DNA of 64,000 nucleotides, from contig NC_088787.1 in assembly GCF_949628265.1 (NCBI RefSeq), positions 36,506,844 to 36,570,843 on the forward strand, given 5' to 3'. Made by a program: the position numbers and the translations under genes. Below are positions 48,660 to 60,741 of this stretch, piece after piece (the first letter of the stretch is position 1; every line of letters starts with the position of its first letter). Source of the DNA: Cloeon dipterum (taxonomy: Eukaryota > Arthropoda > Insecta > Ephemeroptera > Baetidae). The notes beneath the pieces were generated by a model. It worked only from the letters and a program-made list of their open reading frames with translations. It had not been told where the DNA came from and did not search any database.

Positions 48660-50310
48660 GCCAGCAGTATAGTTGTTGCTAAGTTCAAGGGCCGTGGACT
48701 TCTTGGAAAATATGGAAAATTTATAGTTCTCGCCGAGTTACAGTTCTCGCCTCTCAATGTTATTAGTATAAGGGAACGAATCACGTGATTAAATTTTAAT
48801 TTCGCGCGCATTTAGGCGACATCTTGTGGTTGAAAAGTGTAGCCGAGTGAAGTTTTTGTTTGTTTACGTCGGTCAGATGAAAAGAAAAACACAAATCAGC
48901 TGTAATTCCAAACAGGTGGTATTAATCTAGCCTTCTGGCGGTCGTTGAAGGTGATGTATTCAATTAGTTCTTTCCAGTTAGTAATTAATTATAGTTACTG
49001 GCCAAAGGAAAGTGAGAATTAGTTAAAATTCTAGCCATTCACCTTTTTTCTACCGATATATCAATCACACAGAGAGTGTTAGGGTGCGATTGAATGCATG
49101 TGTAAGTGTTTTAAACAAGTCTGCGATTTTGAAACATTTTCCAAAGGCTCGTTTTAAAAATTACATATGTATACATATCATTTGTTAATAAATTTTGCAA
49201 TGTATCATCAGAACAGGCAAAAGTTATGTGGAGTTGTCTTTTTTTAATAATCACAAATTTGGTAATCACACATGACATTTCAGACTGACGGCGGAGTGAA
49301 TACATCGAAAAGTTTGTAAAATGAATCCTTGGAGAAGGACTGCAAAGACGAAAGGGCAAAAATCTGGACGGCAGCAGGGCAGCACCAGAGTGCTTAGTGA
49401 CGTGACTAATTCCCCCATAGGCGATCGGTGGATTTTGATACACCTAAAGTGGCAGTGGCCAATATCGTGGAAAAAACCGGAAAAACTCATATCTACCGTA
49501 AATGGAATACATCAACCTCCCGACCAAATTTTAAAGCAAAAGTACATAGTATATAACAATTTAACTATTTTAGTTTTGTTTATATTTTATAAGGTAAAAG
49601 TGATTTCTTTATTCAAGATCCAAAACAAGATTGTATATAAGAGCTCACAAATTGTATTATTGGAGATCTTTTTGACTAAAATAGTAAAATATTCACTTTG
49701 TAACTCACTCACTTTTATAAAATAATAGCTTAGCAAATAAAATCAAATTAAATTTTTGTCACAATTAGTTAATCAATTGGAGAGTAAACATTTGATTGTT
49801 TGTCGAGCGCGGTGCGCATTTTAAACTTGACGACCACGACAATTTCCCTAACCAAAATGTCTTTGTGCACCATATTTTTATAATATTCAATTCAGCATTT
49901 TGACAGACGTGCTTGTTTTTGTTTATTCTCAATCAGCAATCATCTTGTCCAATCAATCACCAAAACAAGTAAAAAATTGAAGTCGCTGTCACATTCACGT
50001 GCTCTCTTACCACTTTTAAGTGACTTTGGCTACCACTTGCTGCTGATGGGATTTTACGTGTTAAATTTGGAGGTCGCTGATTGGTCCCAATTTCCCATTT
50101 GATTTAACCCGTGGATTCGTGTGGCACTAGCCTTGCACACGAGTCGCTAGTACGCATGCGTCCGTGTGCTTGCGCTCTAGAGCGAGCAGGCGGCAATCCT
50201 GCAGACTGAAATATATTATATCGACCAAAGGGAAATTTGGCTGGGAAAATTGAGATTTAGGAAATTTTCCTTCCTGCCTCCTTTGGACACCTGAAGTGAC
50301 CCTTGACCCA
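48660..50310. other. No supported gene
   Basis: AT-rich DNA. A plus-strand frame at 49,321-49,725 begins with a basic WRRTAKTKGQKSGRQQG stretch but has no recognisable domain. A CATAGGCGATCGGTG word in it recurs inverted at about 50,325-50,339. Confidence 0.4.
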
Positions 50311-50315
50311 CTTAC

Positions 50316-50713
50316 ATGCACCGATCGCCTATGAATTCCCCACCAAAAAGACACACAAGCAGAGCAGCCAGAGCAGCAAAAAGTGGAGAGCAGGTAATAA
50401 ACCTATGGTTCATCAAAAGTGAAAACTGTGCTTTATTTTTAAAATCGTTACAGGTATCACAAAGAGCAAGAGAAGGAAATTCGAACGACCGCAGGTCAGA
50501 GCAGCCGACTCTCAAAGCAATAGAATCGCAGGTAACATTTTTGTCAAGTTGATTAACAGAGACAGTTTTAATTTGTGTAACGTGTACATTACGTAGCTGG
50601 ATGCAATTTTACGCATTCATCGGCTCCCTGCCATCAGTGTAAGCCCTTCAACTTCTCATGGCAACGCCAGCACCACCGCAGCTATATCCAGTCCTGTTAC
50701 AAGCGCCCCGAGA
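50316..50713 (+). CDS. Candidate small exons ahead of the pogo transposase
   Basis: Three short open blocks with good splice edges: 50,316-50,393 (ATG; PPKRHTSRAARAAKSGEQ), 50,454-50,531 and 50,597-50,713, all a multiple of three and in the same phase. They are basic and Ser/Thr-rich. The phase at 50,713 does not match the transposase frame if the next exon starts at 51,121, so a link to that gene is unproven. Confidence 0.3.
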
Positions 50714-51103
50714 GTATGTATCTTTAAAAATTAGTGCGTGCTTCGGGAGAAAATGTTTCCCCCAGAGAGTCCCGCTGCCAAAAATATTTCCTTTCGCCGG
50801 AATTTCGTTGTGGCCCTATGAAATATTTTACCCTGGAACATCCGCATCTTCTTTCCCGATTCCTCCCGTCACCGTTTTCTCTTTTTCATTAAATATTTTT
50901 AGAGTTTTGACACCATGTGCGTTGGTAAATTTATTCTAAACTCGCAAATTTACAATGGCAGACTTACTTCATTAGTTAAACACAATACTTTGGTTAGAAA
51001 AATCAAATATTCACAAAGACAAATTTTAACTGTTTAATGCAAATGATTTTGGCTTATTATTCTTGATCTAGTCTTATAGTACATTAATTCATTTAAATTA
51101 ATA

Positions 51104-51777
51104 ATGTACTTTTGCTGCAGGAGGAGAAAACGAAAAAAGAAAGGAGACTACAAAATCCACTCGGAAGGGGAAAAAACGCGCTTGTACAGTGAAGACCAAC
51201 TCACACTCGCCGTAGAGTCTGTAAGGAACGGGGAGTTGAGTGTGACCAACGCTGCGAACCATTACATGGTTCCTAGGACTACACTTAAGAAACAAATTGG
51301 ACGGCCAGTTCACTAAAGAAGGGGAACCAAAACCGCTGTTTTGCCGTCGGGGACCAGCTCTAACTCTCGAGAAAGACATGGAGCTACTCTTGGAGAACCA
51401 CATCACGGAAATGGATCGACATGCCTTCCCACTGCGCGCTAAGGACATCATACTGTTTCTACCAAAACTACTACGTGACACAAACATAGAAAACCCATTT
51501 TCATCAAAAAGGCCATCCAGTGCGTGGTTTTTCAATCGCTTCATGAAACGACACCCAAAGCTATCTTCAAGAAGAGCCCAAACGCACTCAAAATCCAGGG
51601 CCAACGTGACCCTCGAAGGGATATATTCCTGGTTTGACAAAATAGAACAATACCTGCAAGAGGAGAGTTTGTTCCAGCACTACCAGTTGCACCCCGAACT
51701 GTGCTATAACATGGACGAGACTGCATTCTACCTTTACGACAGCAAGGGAAAGGTAGGAAAATATATATACTGATTTT
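51104..51777 (+). pseudogene. Pogo-like transposase, N-terminal half
   Basis: A psq-type helix-turn-helix is clear (RLYSEDQLTLAVESVRNGEL, ITNAANHY-like core, then PRTTLKKQI), preceded by a basic RRRKRKKK run. A one-base frame change near 51,300 leads into GEPKPLFCRRGPALTLEKD, a CENP-B-type second DNA-binding region (SAWFFNRFMKRHPKLSSR), and NMDETAFYLYDSKGK, the first catalytic Asp region of the DDE domain. A GTAGGA donor follows at about 51,754. The remaining DDE exons are missing, replaced at about 51.88 kb by virus-like sequence. The same superfamily as the relic at 1-966. Confidence 0.78.
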
Positions 51778-51884
51778 GTAGATTCTTTGTTCTTTGCCAT
51801 TTTTAATAAATATTATGCTGGGTTTTCAAACACTTGCAACACTTAAGTTTGAGCATATGATATTATTTTTTTTCAAAATTTTCT

Positions 51885-52255
51885 CAGGAGCAGTTTTCCT
51901 CGAAATTAGAGGCCGATTAGAAGTGCAAAACTCGCTGAACTTCGCAGGAAATGAAAACTACCTTGTCCCATTCATGTTCTCTTTCATTTCGACTGGTAAT
52001 TTTCTGGCAGACGACGGCTATTGCGTGAATAGGCAGGACTATAAAGACGGCTACTGCCTATACGCCTACGACCTGTCGCCAAACGAAAGTGCCAGTTTCG
52101 ATTACTGCTCGCCGCCGCAGCAAGGGAACGTACGGCTTGAACTAACATTTAAAATCCCGCTGGCGCACGTCGTTAATGTCGTTTGTCATGCCGAGTACCC
52201 TGAAACGCTGGAGATAGACCGAAACAGGGAGGTGATGATCCAATATAAGAAATAG
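51885..52255 (+). pseudogene. Polinton/adintovirus-like capsid protein, C-terminal part
   Basis: The frame up to TAG 52,253 has NENYLVPFMFSFISTGNF, GYCLYAYDLSPNESAS and, at the end, RLELTFKIPLAHVVNVVCHA followed by LEIDRNREVMIQY. This matches the C-terminal pattern of the F54H12.2-like capsid family found in Polinton/Maverick elements and adintoviruses. Only the last 120 or so residues remain; nothing upstream belongs to it, since a pogo fragment lies there. It is a genomic remnant and cannot build a particle. Confidence 0.7.
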
Positions 52256-52472
52256 CGATACGTACGGTAGCGTCATAAGGGAAGAAGGCTCTGATCGTAG
52301 AAGTTCAGGGCTTCTGCTGCTCATCGTTTCTGTCAAAAGAAGTTTTTTTGCTGGCGGATGACTTGTCCAGAAAATATTTGATAAAGCCCGGGATGGATTT
52401 CAGCTCGCTGAGCGACAAAGAGAAAAAACGATCGCGTGGAATTCGCGTTATTATCACAAAATACCGTGGCAC

Positions 52473-52778
52473 ATGGGCAACTGCACAATGAGCGACTTCA
52501 TCTTGAGTATAAATATGATTGCACTCGGCTACAAATACATTGTTACAAAGGGCAGCACCAAAGCAGCTTATCTGAGCGAGATACTAAGCAGGCGCGTTCA
52601 CGATCTTTCTTTCTTAGGCTGCCCCAATGTGCGTGGAGCCACGGCCGCTTGCAAATTACATTTTTCGTCAGACGCGCGCTGTGCCGAGTCGAGTGCGAGA
52701 GAAATAAAAATATTTCTAGATGGTCGCGGTGATGTTGAAAAGCTGCTTGGCGGGTCTTCAGGAGAGAGCGAAAAGTAA
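52473..52778 (+). CDS. Unrecognised frame between capsid and protease remnants
   Basis: A frame of 101 residues (MSDFILSINMIALGYKYIV, then FLGCPNVRGATAACKLHF) overlaps the start of the protease block in another frame. Its position within the virus-like cluster suggests an element protein. I see no family match. Confidence 0.4.
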   Translation: MGNCTMSDFILSINMIALGYKYIVTKGSTKAAYLSEILSRRVHDLSFLGCPNVRGATAACKLHFSSDARCAESSAREIKIFLDGRGDVEKLLGGSSGESEK

Positions 52779-53192
52779 TACGCACGTTGGTGTGTACGCC
52801 GCGGATATGCTTCCTCGCAGAAAACTCAAGCGACCCGCAGCGATCGTAGTTAACACGGCCCCATCGAGAGAAACCACCGGTCATTGGATCTCGATTTATC
52901 TCCCCGGGCGCGGAAAAATAATATTTTTCGACTCGTACGGGATGGGACCGCACGTTCCAACACACGAGAAATTTTTGAAGAGGCAAGGATAGTTCACGTA
53001 CAACAAAAATGTTACCAGTCGGTAAATTCCGTTGTGTGTAGTGGGTACGCTTTACTTTTCCTCGCTTCAAAAATGGGGTCGTTTAAGAATAGCATGACGG
53101 AGAACAAGCAGCAAAACGACGACTTTATCGCACTTGCCTGTGGAAATCAATTGAATCGTTTGGGGGTGGAACTCTTAAGTCCTCCAATCTAA
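52720..53192 (+). pseudogene. Adenain-like cysteine protease of a Polinton-type element
   Basis: Blocks typical of the Polinton/adenovirus-type maturation protease appear in order: HVGVYAADMLPRR, TTGHWISIYLPG (catalytic His), IIFFDSYGMGPHVP (acidic residue), then, after a one-base frame change near 52,970, QKCYQSVNSVVCSGYALLFL (Gln and catalytic Cys). The enzyme would mature capsid proteins. With the frame change it is a pseudogene. Together with the capsid remnant directly upstream it identifies the 51.9-54 kb block as a Polinton/adintovirus-like relic. Confidence 0.75.
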
Positions 53193-53219
53193 CCACCAGA
53201 TGGCGGTCCAATGGTATAA

Positions 53220-54047
53220 ATGTTCTCGCGGTGGACCGGTCTAAGTAGCACGGCTCCAGTCACGCGACAAGTATCATCACCGGTCTCGCCAACAAGCAGC
53301 CATATGGACAGGAAATTTCTGTTTAATCGCGGTGATAAGCCGTACGCAAGGCCGATGGAGGAGACTGTTCCGGACAAGAAGAAGAAAATCACTTATGATC
53401 CGGTGGACAGATGCCATGAGGTTCTCCGCAGGATTTACCCCGTCAACAAGAGCGGTGGCAAACAGATCATCATTGCTTGCGATCCTCTTGAAGACTACAA
53501 CCCCGTCATTCTACTTAAAAAACCAGGAACCCGCGGTGTCAAGCTGCAGCACGAAGCTTCTTTGAGGTTCATCGACTGCTTTGAGAAATTCACCGAGTTT
53601 TTCAAAGCAGACGCGGATCCTCATAACAAGATTTTGCGCCTGACGGACAGCGCCACTGTTGAATTCGGCTATCTCTACAACAAAAAGGCGATTTTCGTCC
53701 ACCTTGACGGATCCGAGCCGAACGGGCAGCTCTAAATCATTAACTGCTACACTTGGCAGTTCATGCGGACCATCATTCCGCTGATTGTTCACACGTTCGG
53801 CCTGCTGAGCAAGTACTCCACCGAGCTGAAAAAGATGAGCGATGTCATGAAGGCGCACTTGGCAGCCCACTTCAAGCTCAGCGACCCGCAGGAAGCAGGA
53901 CGAGCCGAGCAATACCTCTCCGAGATGAAGACAGACGACATCAACTTCGAGCCTGACGAGAAGGGAGAGACGCTCTCCACCCTGGACTACTACGCCTGCT
54001 TCTGCGAGATCAAGCGTTTCTGTATTCATTCTTTGACATCTCAATAA
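53220..54047 (+). pseudogene. Unrecognised virus-like-element ORF, one internal stop
   Basis: A TATA-like GGTATAAATG lies just before ATG 53,220. The frame (MDRKFLFNRGDKPYARP; RRIYPVNKSGGKQIIIACD; LHDSATVEFGYL-type region) reaches TAA at 53,733 and continues in a neighbouring frame (FMRTIIPLIVHTFGLLSKY; acidic C-terminus) to TAA at 54,045, with AATAAA overlapping that stop. The composition is GC-rich like the capsid and protease block, unlike the AT-rich flanks. No family recognised; probably a structural or accessory gene of the same element. Confidence 0.5.
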
Positions 54048-54049
54048 AA

Positions 54050-55380
54050 TCTGATGATTTAATTTTTTGAAAAAGGAACACCATGCATTTCATTTGAATA
54101 CCCATTTTTATTGTTATAAGTTCAATAAAGACAACGTACAGTAAATTTCACATTATGAAGAACGTACTTACAAAACAGAGTATTTGCTTTAATATTTAAC
54201 ATCTTTTGAAGAAATGTGCATCAGGAGAAAATTCAACGCCTGGCGATAACGAATAATGACTTGCTCTGCATTGGGCAGTTTCTCTCGGAAATCTATGAAC
54301 AGATGAAGAAATATTTTTGCGATTAATGATATAATAAAATCGTACTACATATCTGCGATTGAAATGCCTTGCGGAGAGAGGTTATGTGGTAGCATTCACG
54401 CGGTTCTTCATATTTTAAAAAACTGGACCTTCTCAATACATATTGTCCAGGCGGCTGCGAACATATTATAATAAAGAATTAGTCACATTCAACATACACC
54501 GAGTTTTCATCGTCCTTACTGCTGTGCCGGGGTTGGCGCCTCTGAGTCCGTATATCACCGCGCAGAAAAGTTCAGCATCTCTAACAATCTGTAAAATGGA
54601 AGAGGGGGATTATACAATTAAAAGTGTCGCGGGTACGAGCGAAATATTATATTTACCACACTATCTGCATCGTGGCTGCAGCGTTGCTGCCTGCCTTCAT
54701 CCTCCGTTGTATGTGGCTCTCGTGTGTCCTTTATCGGGATACAGTGACAGGAGTGTCGATTTAACATGAGACACGTGTTTTTATAGCACGACCCTGCCCT
54801 ACCACAATACTCTCTATACCCTCTTTACGATCAAAGGTCACTAATTGAAAACAAATATTTGTATTAGAGAGAACCTGCAATTTTTGTTTTTTCACATACG
54901 CAACACGCAACATCGACACATTGAACACACAGGGTTATGTGTCCACAAGGCAGTTTTTTCCTTAACCGAGCTAACGCGCTGATACATGTGCGGCAACTTG
55001 CCTGCCACACACATGCTCGTGCTTCGGTCACTTTTTCTCTCATGCTGCTTTTTATTCATCCCAGCAGAAATATTACAGAATAATTCTTTCTCGAGCGCGC
55101 CGATGCGCCCCGCTACAAAATATAATGCATGCGCTGCGTGTCACGCCACTACTGCGATAAATATTTTCTCTCCGTTCTACACCGCTACAGTTAAAAATCA
55201 CATCCTCGTGAAGTGCTCGGCTCGCGCTGACAGTTTGTTGCCTCACAATCGATTGGTAATCTAGAGGCCAGTGACGAATAATATGTTAAAAAGTGGAAAT
55301 AATGAAAAATGAATTTGAAAAGAGGGCTCAAAAATGCGAAACATGCCTAAATATTTCCATATTTTTGATTGTATTCTCTT
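54050..55380. other. No supported gene
   Basis: AT-rich DNA. A plus-strand frame of 108 codons at 54,443-54,769 (MEEGDYTIKSVAGTSEI in its middle) has no recognisable domain and no clear splice partner. Confidence 0.4.
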
Positions 55381-55389
55381 GAATCGCCC

Positions 55390-56500
55390 CAAACAGCAGT
55401 CTCCTCGCTTTAATTTCACTTTTCGGAGCGCCACCTCGTGCACTCTATTCATTTTCCTTCATTTCACCTCCGCACACTGAGCTATGCCATTCAAAGTTGC
55501 GGCAAACCTGCTTGACTTCCCCTCCCCCCGTCTATGACGTCACTCCAAGCTCTACCAGCGCCGCGTCTGATTATTGTGTGGCAACTGCTGAACCAGTGGC
55601 AGGGGAACGCGGCAGCACAGCTAGCGCGAGGCGAGCTAGCGCAGAAGCCTCGGCCGCCGGGGCCCTAGAGAAAAGGGGAGGGGCGCGTCTCCCCGTGTGT
55701 TTACTTACTATTCGTCGTGGCCCTAGGGACTCGGGAAATAATGGGTGTTGCTGTATGTCTCGGTAATATGCCTCATTAGGGCCAGGCGATGCGAGCAGGG
55801 AAAAAAGTGATATTACTTAAATAATGTTTATTGTGCCGATTGCGAGAGGGGAGAGAGTGGGCTTGACTGCTTGCACCGCTGGTCCGTCTTCGTCTCGTCT
55901 TTTTCGCACTCTGTCCTCGACTTTCATAAGTCTCCTCCCACTCGTGTACCCTCACACCGAATAATAACACGTTGGAAATACTGAAAAAATAAGCTGAAAT
56001 TGGCTAGATCAATTCAAAAACTGCAATTGTATTTAATCCTTTAGAATTTCTGCGCGTTGGTCCGCTCTGAATGTTTGATAATAAGGAAGGAGGAAACTCA
56101 AAACAGTAGCCTCATCGCTTCTATTTTTCTTTTCCCAGCACCACCTCATGCACTCCATTAATTTTCATTCATTTCCCCTCCACACACTTGGCTATGCCAT
56201 TCAAAGTCGCGTGCCTGCCTGTTCATTTAACTGATTTTCCTCCGCCCCCGCTGACGTCACACCAAGAGCCACCAACGCCGTGTCTGCGAGTGAGTGGGCA
56301 ACTGTGGAACCAGCGTCAGGCCCCTTCTCTTGGCTTTGAATGTGGAAGCTCCGCCTCCTCTCCTTCATTCGTTCCCCCTCCAGCGGTATGCCATTCAAAG
56401 GTCAAAGTCGCGTGCCTGTTTAACTGGACGATTTGCTCCCCACCCTCACTGACGTCACGCCAAGTGCCACCAGCGCCGTGTCTGACGATGCTTTTGAACT
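55390..56500 (+). repeat. Three diverged copies of a TGACGTCA-containing unit
   Basis: Units at about 55,400-55,570, 56,100-56,290 and 56,360-56,490 share GCTATGCCATTCAAAG, a C-rich stretch, TGACGTCAC and GCCACCAnCGCCGTGTCTG. Each holds a full CRE palindrome (TGACGTCA) about 60 bases after the shared core. Low coding potential. They may be regulatory duplications or an old non-coding element. Confidence 0.65.
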
Positions 56501-57041
56501 AACACAATCAGGCTGTGGCGAGAATGCTGCCTCTGGTCTGGAGGCAACTTTAAAACCATTGCATAAAATCCAAGGTCCAAGGTTGAACCAATTTTCCTGA
56601 ATTCTCGCTGCCGCACGGCGCACACGCTGACCAAGAAAGCCACGAGAAAAGTTTTTCTAGCGACCAATACCATTCTATGTCCTTTTTATTAAAATTAGAG
56701 GACAAAATAAATTAAATAAATTGACTTTTACAGAAACTACTTGGCTGCTTGATTTTAAATTATGATTTCTATTTTTGTTAAGTAAATTATTTTATGTTGT
56801 GAAAACAGTTTATTCGTTTGAAATTAACGGAATGATTGAACAAAAATACATATTGAAATTACAAGGTATATTTTTCCAAAAATATTATTTTTTGACTCAT
56901 CTTAAGAACCAAGTTCCGATGGTGCTCATGGTAGGATTTTAGGTATTGCACAGAAGAAGTATCTTCACTATGTGATGATCTGGAAGGTTCAAGTGCAAGT
57001 TTATCCTGCCGATATTCCGGCTGAGCAAGGCCGACGTCGTG

Positions 57042-59156
57042 TCATTCTCGACTGGAGCACGAGGCGCTTCTCCAGATTTCTTGAGCATCCTCGGCCTCGC
57101 TGGCATCGCTTTCACGCAGATCGCGTGCTGAGATAAATCGTCTGCACGTAGGCACTAGGTGAAGGGGGCGTGACGGCGACCCAATTGCGTACGTGACTTC
57201 CTCAAACTGCTCTTCCGCGGGGTCGATGTCTTCATTGTAGTCAAATAAAGCGGACATTTGCATGGCCTCGTTTGTGCTTTGTGGAGTGAGTAAATTGTTC
57301 ATCTTCGGTCCTAGGATGGGCCAAAGAATGAATAGACTCAACAACACGATGACGCAGATCAGAGTTATGATAATTATGCTATTTTCGTTAGAATTTTCGG
57401 TCAGGATGCAGCTCTCCTGCACCTCAGTTGCGGCATTTCCCTCAGATTTTGCTGTCGTCGGACTGGACATGGTAACAGGCGTTGGTTTGGTCTTAAGGGA
57501 AATGGTTGTGGTGGTTGTGGTGGATGGTGTAACTGAAATTAGAATAAATCAAAATGATGGCATTTATCTAGAATGAACACTTGTTGATTCGTTGCTTTTT
57601 AGCAGTAATCCCTACAAAGAGCTCATCTTTGGCTAAAATTAAATAAAAAATATTCCAATTCTTAAAGGTTTTTAAGGCAACTCATGGTCATGTTAAGAGA
57701 AAACTTACCTGATGAGGTCTCAAAGATGTATGATTTTGCACCGACTGCGGCCATTAGTAGCCTTGGCTTAGTTCCTGTTTTATTATGCTCAGTCATCCAA
57801 AAGTTTCCCGAAGAGTCAAATGCCAAAGTAAATGGCACATAGTTATCCAGTTTTCTATCCTTAAAAATTTAACAGGACTCTATTGTAATTTTAGCAAAGA
57901 TCAAAGGATAACACGAAGAAATGTTATTGCACACACAGCTCTTCAATTTAAAATAAAGTAATATGATATGAACCAGTAAAAAAATCAATCTTCAATAGAA
58001 TAGCAAATTGAATACTTAAATTGCTGACGTACCTCATAAATAAGCTGCTTCTTAAATAATGGCTCTGATGTGTTCCAAGAGAGTATGAAGTTTCTCTGCC
58101 AAAAGGCGGCAAACATGATCCCGTGACTGTCAATCAGCATTCTATATGGTCTTCCAGTCCATTTTCCGATTTGTTCGGGATATGCAATTTGAGTTCCGTT
58201 ACGAAGTGCGGTAACAGAAATTGAATACAGATCGTAGGACTTCCAATTGGTTAGGTAAAGCTGTCTCGGTTCTCCCTTAGGGGACAGAGCAATGGTTAAA
58301 ACCGCAATTCCTGGCGTTTTCACGATCCAAGATTGATTTTTCTCCAAACTAAACACGACAATGTGTTCTGGACCAATATGCGAGATGAATGCCAAGGTTC
58401 CATTGGGCGATTCATCAAGCACCAAGTCAAACGTGCGATGGGGAGAAGGAAATCGATGAAAGCGATTCGTGTGTTTGTTTTCGGACAAATCGAAAATCCA
58501 TAGTTTTGTATTGCAATTCTTGCTACCGTTGTCCAGCACCCAGAGCCTTCCAACGGAGTCAACCTCCAGCCCTCTTGCTTCTTCAATTTTGTTGCAGTCA
58601 CCTTTACCCTGCAAAAAATGTAAATTGATGTGTTTTAGAATAAATCTTCATCGGAATATCACTTTTGGTACTGGTATCCTTTTTTGAGAAAACACCGAGT
58701 TTTCAGAATATATGAAAATTTTAATAAAATGACTGCCCATTTCATTAAAATATAATACTAAACTACAAATTTCTACTAAAAATTAACTTTTTGGGCTAGG
58801 CGCATATGATTTGATTGGTAATCTTTCATTTTCACACTTACATGCATGTCCCACGATTGGAATGGAGTGAGCTTCGGGGACGCAGAGGACGCGCTGCTCG
58901 TCGGCAAGGACACCAGACTCACTGGAATATTTTCATATTTCTTAAGGCTTAGAAAGATTATTCTTCCATAGATAGCCATAAAAATAGGTTCAATATTCTT
59001 TGGATTGAAAGTTTTATTTTCCAAGGCCTGTGTCCTTTTCGCCTCGGAAGGCCACTCGTAGTCCATTCCATCTTGCCACTCGAAGACTTGCGTGAATATA
59101 ACGGCAGTGGTCAATGAAAGATGGAGCAAAACGAAGAAAAAGGAGAAATTATTCAT
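57042..59156 (-). CDS. MRJP/yellow-family protein, membrane-anchored, intact
   Basis: Exons: 58,842-59,156, 58,033-58,608, 57,709-57,859 and 57,042-57,532, joined by GT-AG introns into 510 residues. A signal peptide (MNNFSFFFVLLHLSLTTA) precedes the MRJP domain: FEWQDGMDYEWPSE, NIEPIFMAIYGRIIFLSL, ARGLEVDSVGRLWVLDNG, ALSPKGEPRQLYL, PYRMLIDSHG and FALDSSGNFW-type blocks. Yellow proteins act outside the cell in pigmentation, development or as secreted factors. Here a Thr-rich stalk (about 348-398), a transmembrane helix (about 400-421, IITLICVIVLLSLFILWPIL) and an acidic cytoplasmic tail follow, unlike the usual secreted family of about 400-450 residues. Head-to-head with a decayed twin. The exact yellow subgroup cannot be set. 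Confidence 0.9.
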
Positions 59157-60708
59157 GATTTAAACGTTTCTGATCTGAAAAATGCGAAAAAAATTTAATA
59201 TAAAAATTGTTTCTTTACAATGCTTAAAATTCATGGAAAGCTACTTGGAAGAAACAGAAAATAAAAACAAAGAAATAAATATCCAAAGAGAAACCTAGTT
59301 TTTTCCTAGACGTGTGAAATTTTTGTATTGTACGATACGACTAAATTTCTAATAAAAAGGTGGCAAAATACTTGCTTCCAAGAAAACGAACCAGCTGGCT
59401 GTATAAAAACTGGGACGAAAACTGCAAAATATCGCAGAGAATCTTTAAAATCAACGAATTTTCCTCTAAAATAAGCAGCCTTTATCCACGGAAATTTTTC
59501 AAGCTCTTTAGTGATTGGTTTTTGAAGTGTATTTAATGTGGGTGGTGGGGAGCTTTCTCTTTGATATTTATATTTAATAAAGGGAAGCACAATTTTGTCG
59601 TAAACAATTATAGATTAATGTGTTATTTAATTAACATACAACAAAGTTCTACACAGTCAACTTCTTGATATTGATATAACTATAGGTGCAAAATGATAAT
59701 TATCCAAAAGGTACGAACGTACGAACATACTCTCTCCCCTCCCTCCTTGCTTGAGAATTAAGGTAAGCAGCGCAGATTCGAGTCGAGTGGTTTATCAGCT
59801 CGATTTTTTTCACGCAAATTGAATATCTAAAACCAACCTCAAGTTTCCCGAACGTTAATACTACGAACACCAACAAAAGAGTCTCGCTGAAATCAATGCT
59901 TCATTACCTAATTATAATTCAAAGAAAGGAAAGAGAGCGACTAGATTTGAATAATTTGGTCCATTTTGAACGGACCATATTCTACCCCCTGAAAAGCTTT
60001 CAAAAACACCTAATGGATACATGATATAATAGTTCAATTTTTTCTTCTGAACGATGTGATATTACTAATTTCCCTGTTCGCTCCCCCTGGCCAAAAGAAT
60101 GAATTCCTTAGAAATACAGCAACACCGATAGATTCTCGAGTTTTATTTAGCCTGTGTTTTTACCCAACAAGCAGGTTCGTATTTTTTGGACACAGTTAAA
60201 CAGCATTTTGCACGTTTTGTCACACGCAGTTGATTGTGAAGAACTTTATTGATTGTTAAATAAATAGCACATTGATCTAATTGTTAAGGATAAACATAAA
60301 TATTAATGAGATGTAAATAGCCAAGGAAGAGCTCCCCCACCCATTAAATACGCTATACGAACCAATCACAAAATAAATAGCATGAAAGGGTTCCGGGTAT
60401 AAGGCTGCTTATTTCAGAGAAGAATTCGTTTTGCTTCTGAAAGGCTTTCGACTCTGCGATCTAGCTGCAATTTCATCCCAGCTTTTACCCAGCCAGCAGG
60501 TTCGTTTTCTTGGAAGCTGGCGTTTTTCCACTTTATTATTTTTAAATATTTGTCTCATATACTTAGAAAATATTATTCAAACTTCTAGAAGAAACTATGT
60601 TCCTCTTTGAAATTATAATTTTTATTTAATATTCAGTTTCTTCAAGCACTGATATAAGAGCATTTTAATCGTGTTAACCAAACCATTTTATCACTATTTT
60701 CAGATCAG

Positions 60709-60741
<33 letters not shown>

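Noticed and set aside
49321..49725. Basic 134-codon frame as a gene
   Set aside because: No domain, no splice partner and low-complexity AT-rich second half; kept only as a remark.
51098..51640. Minus-strand frame of 180 codons
   Set aside because: Antisense to the psq/CENP-B-type pogo transposase.
52543..53070. Minus-strand frame of 175 codons
   Set aside because: It is antisense to the protease block with recognisable catalytic motifs, and shows no domain of its own.
53511..54044. Minus-strand frame of 177 codons
   Set aside because: Antisense shadow of the plus-strand unknown ORF, which has a TATA-like site, start and polyadenylation signal in the right order.
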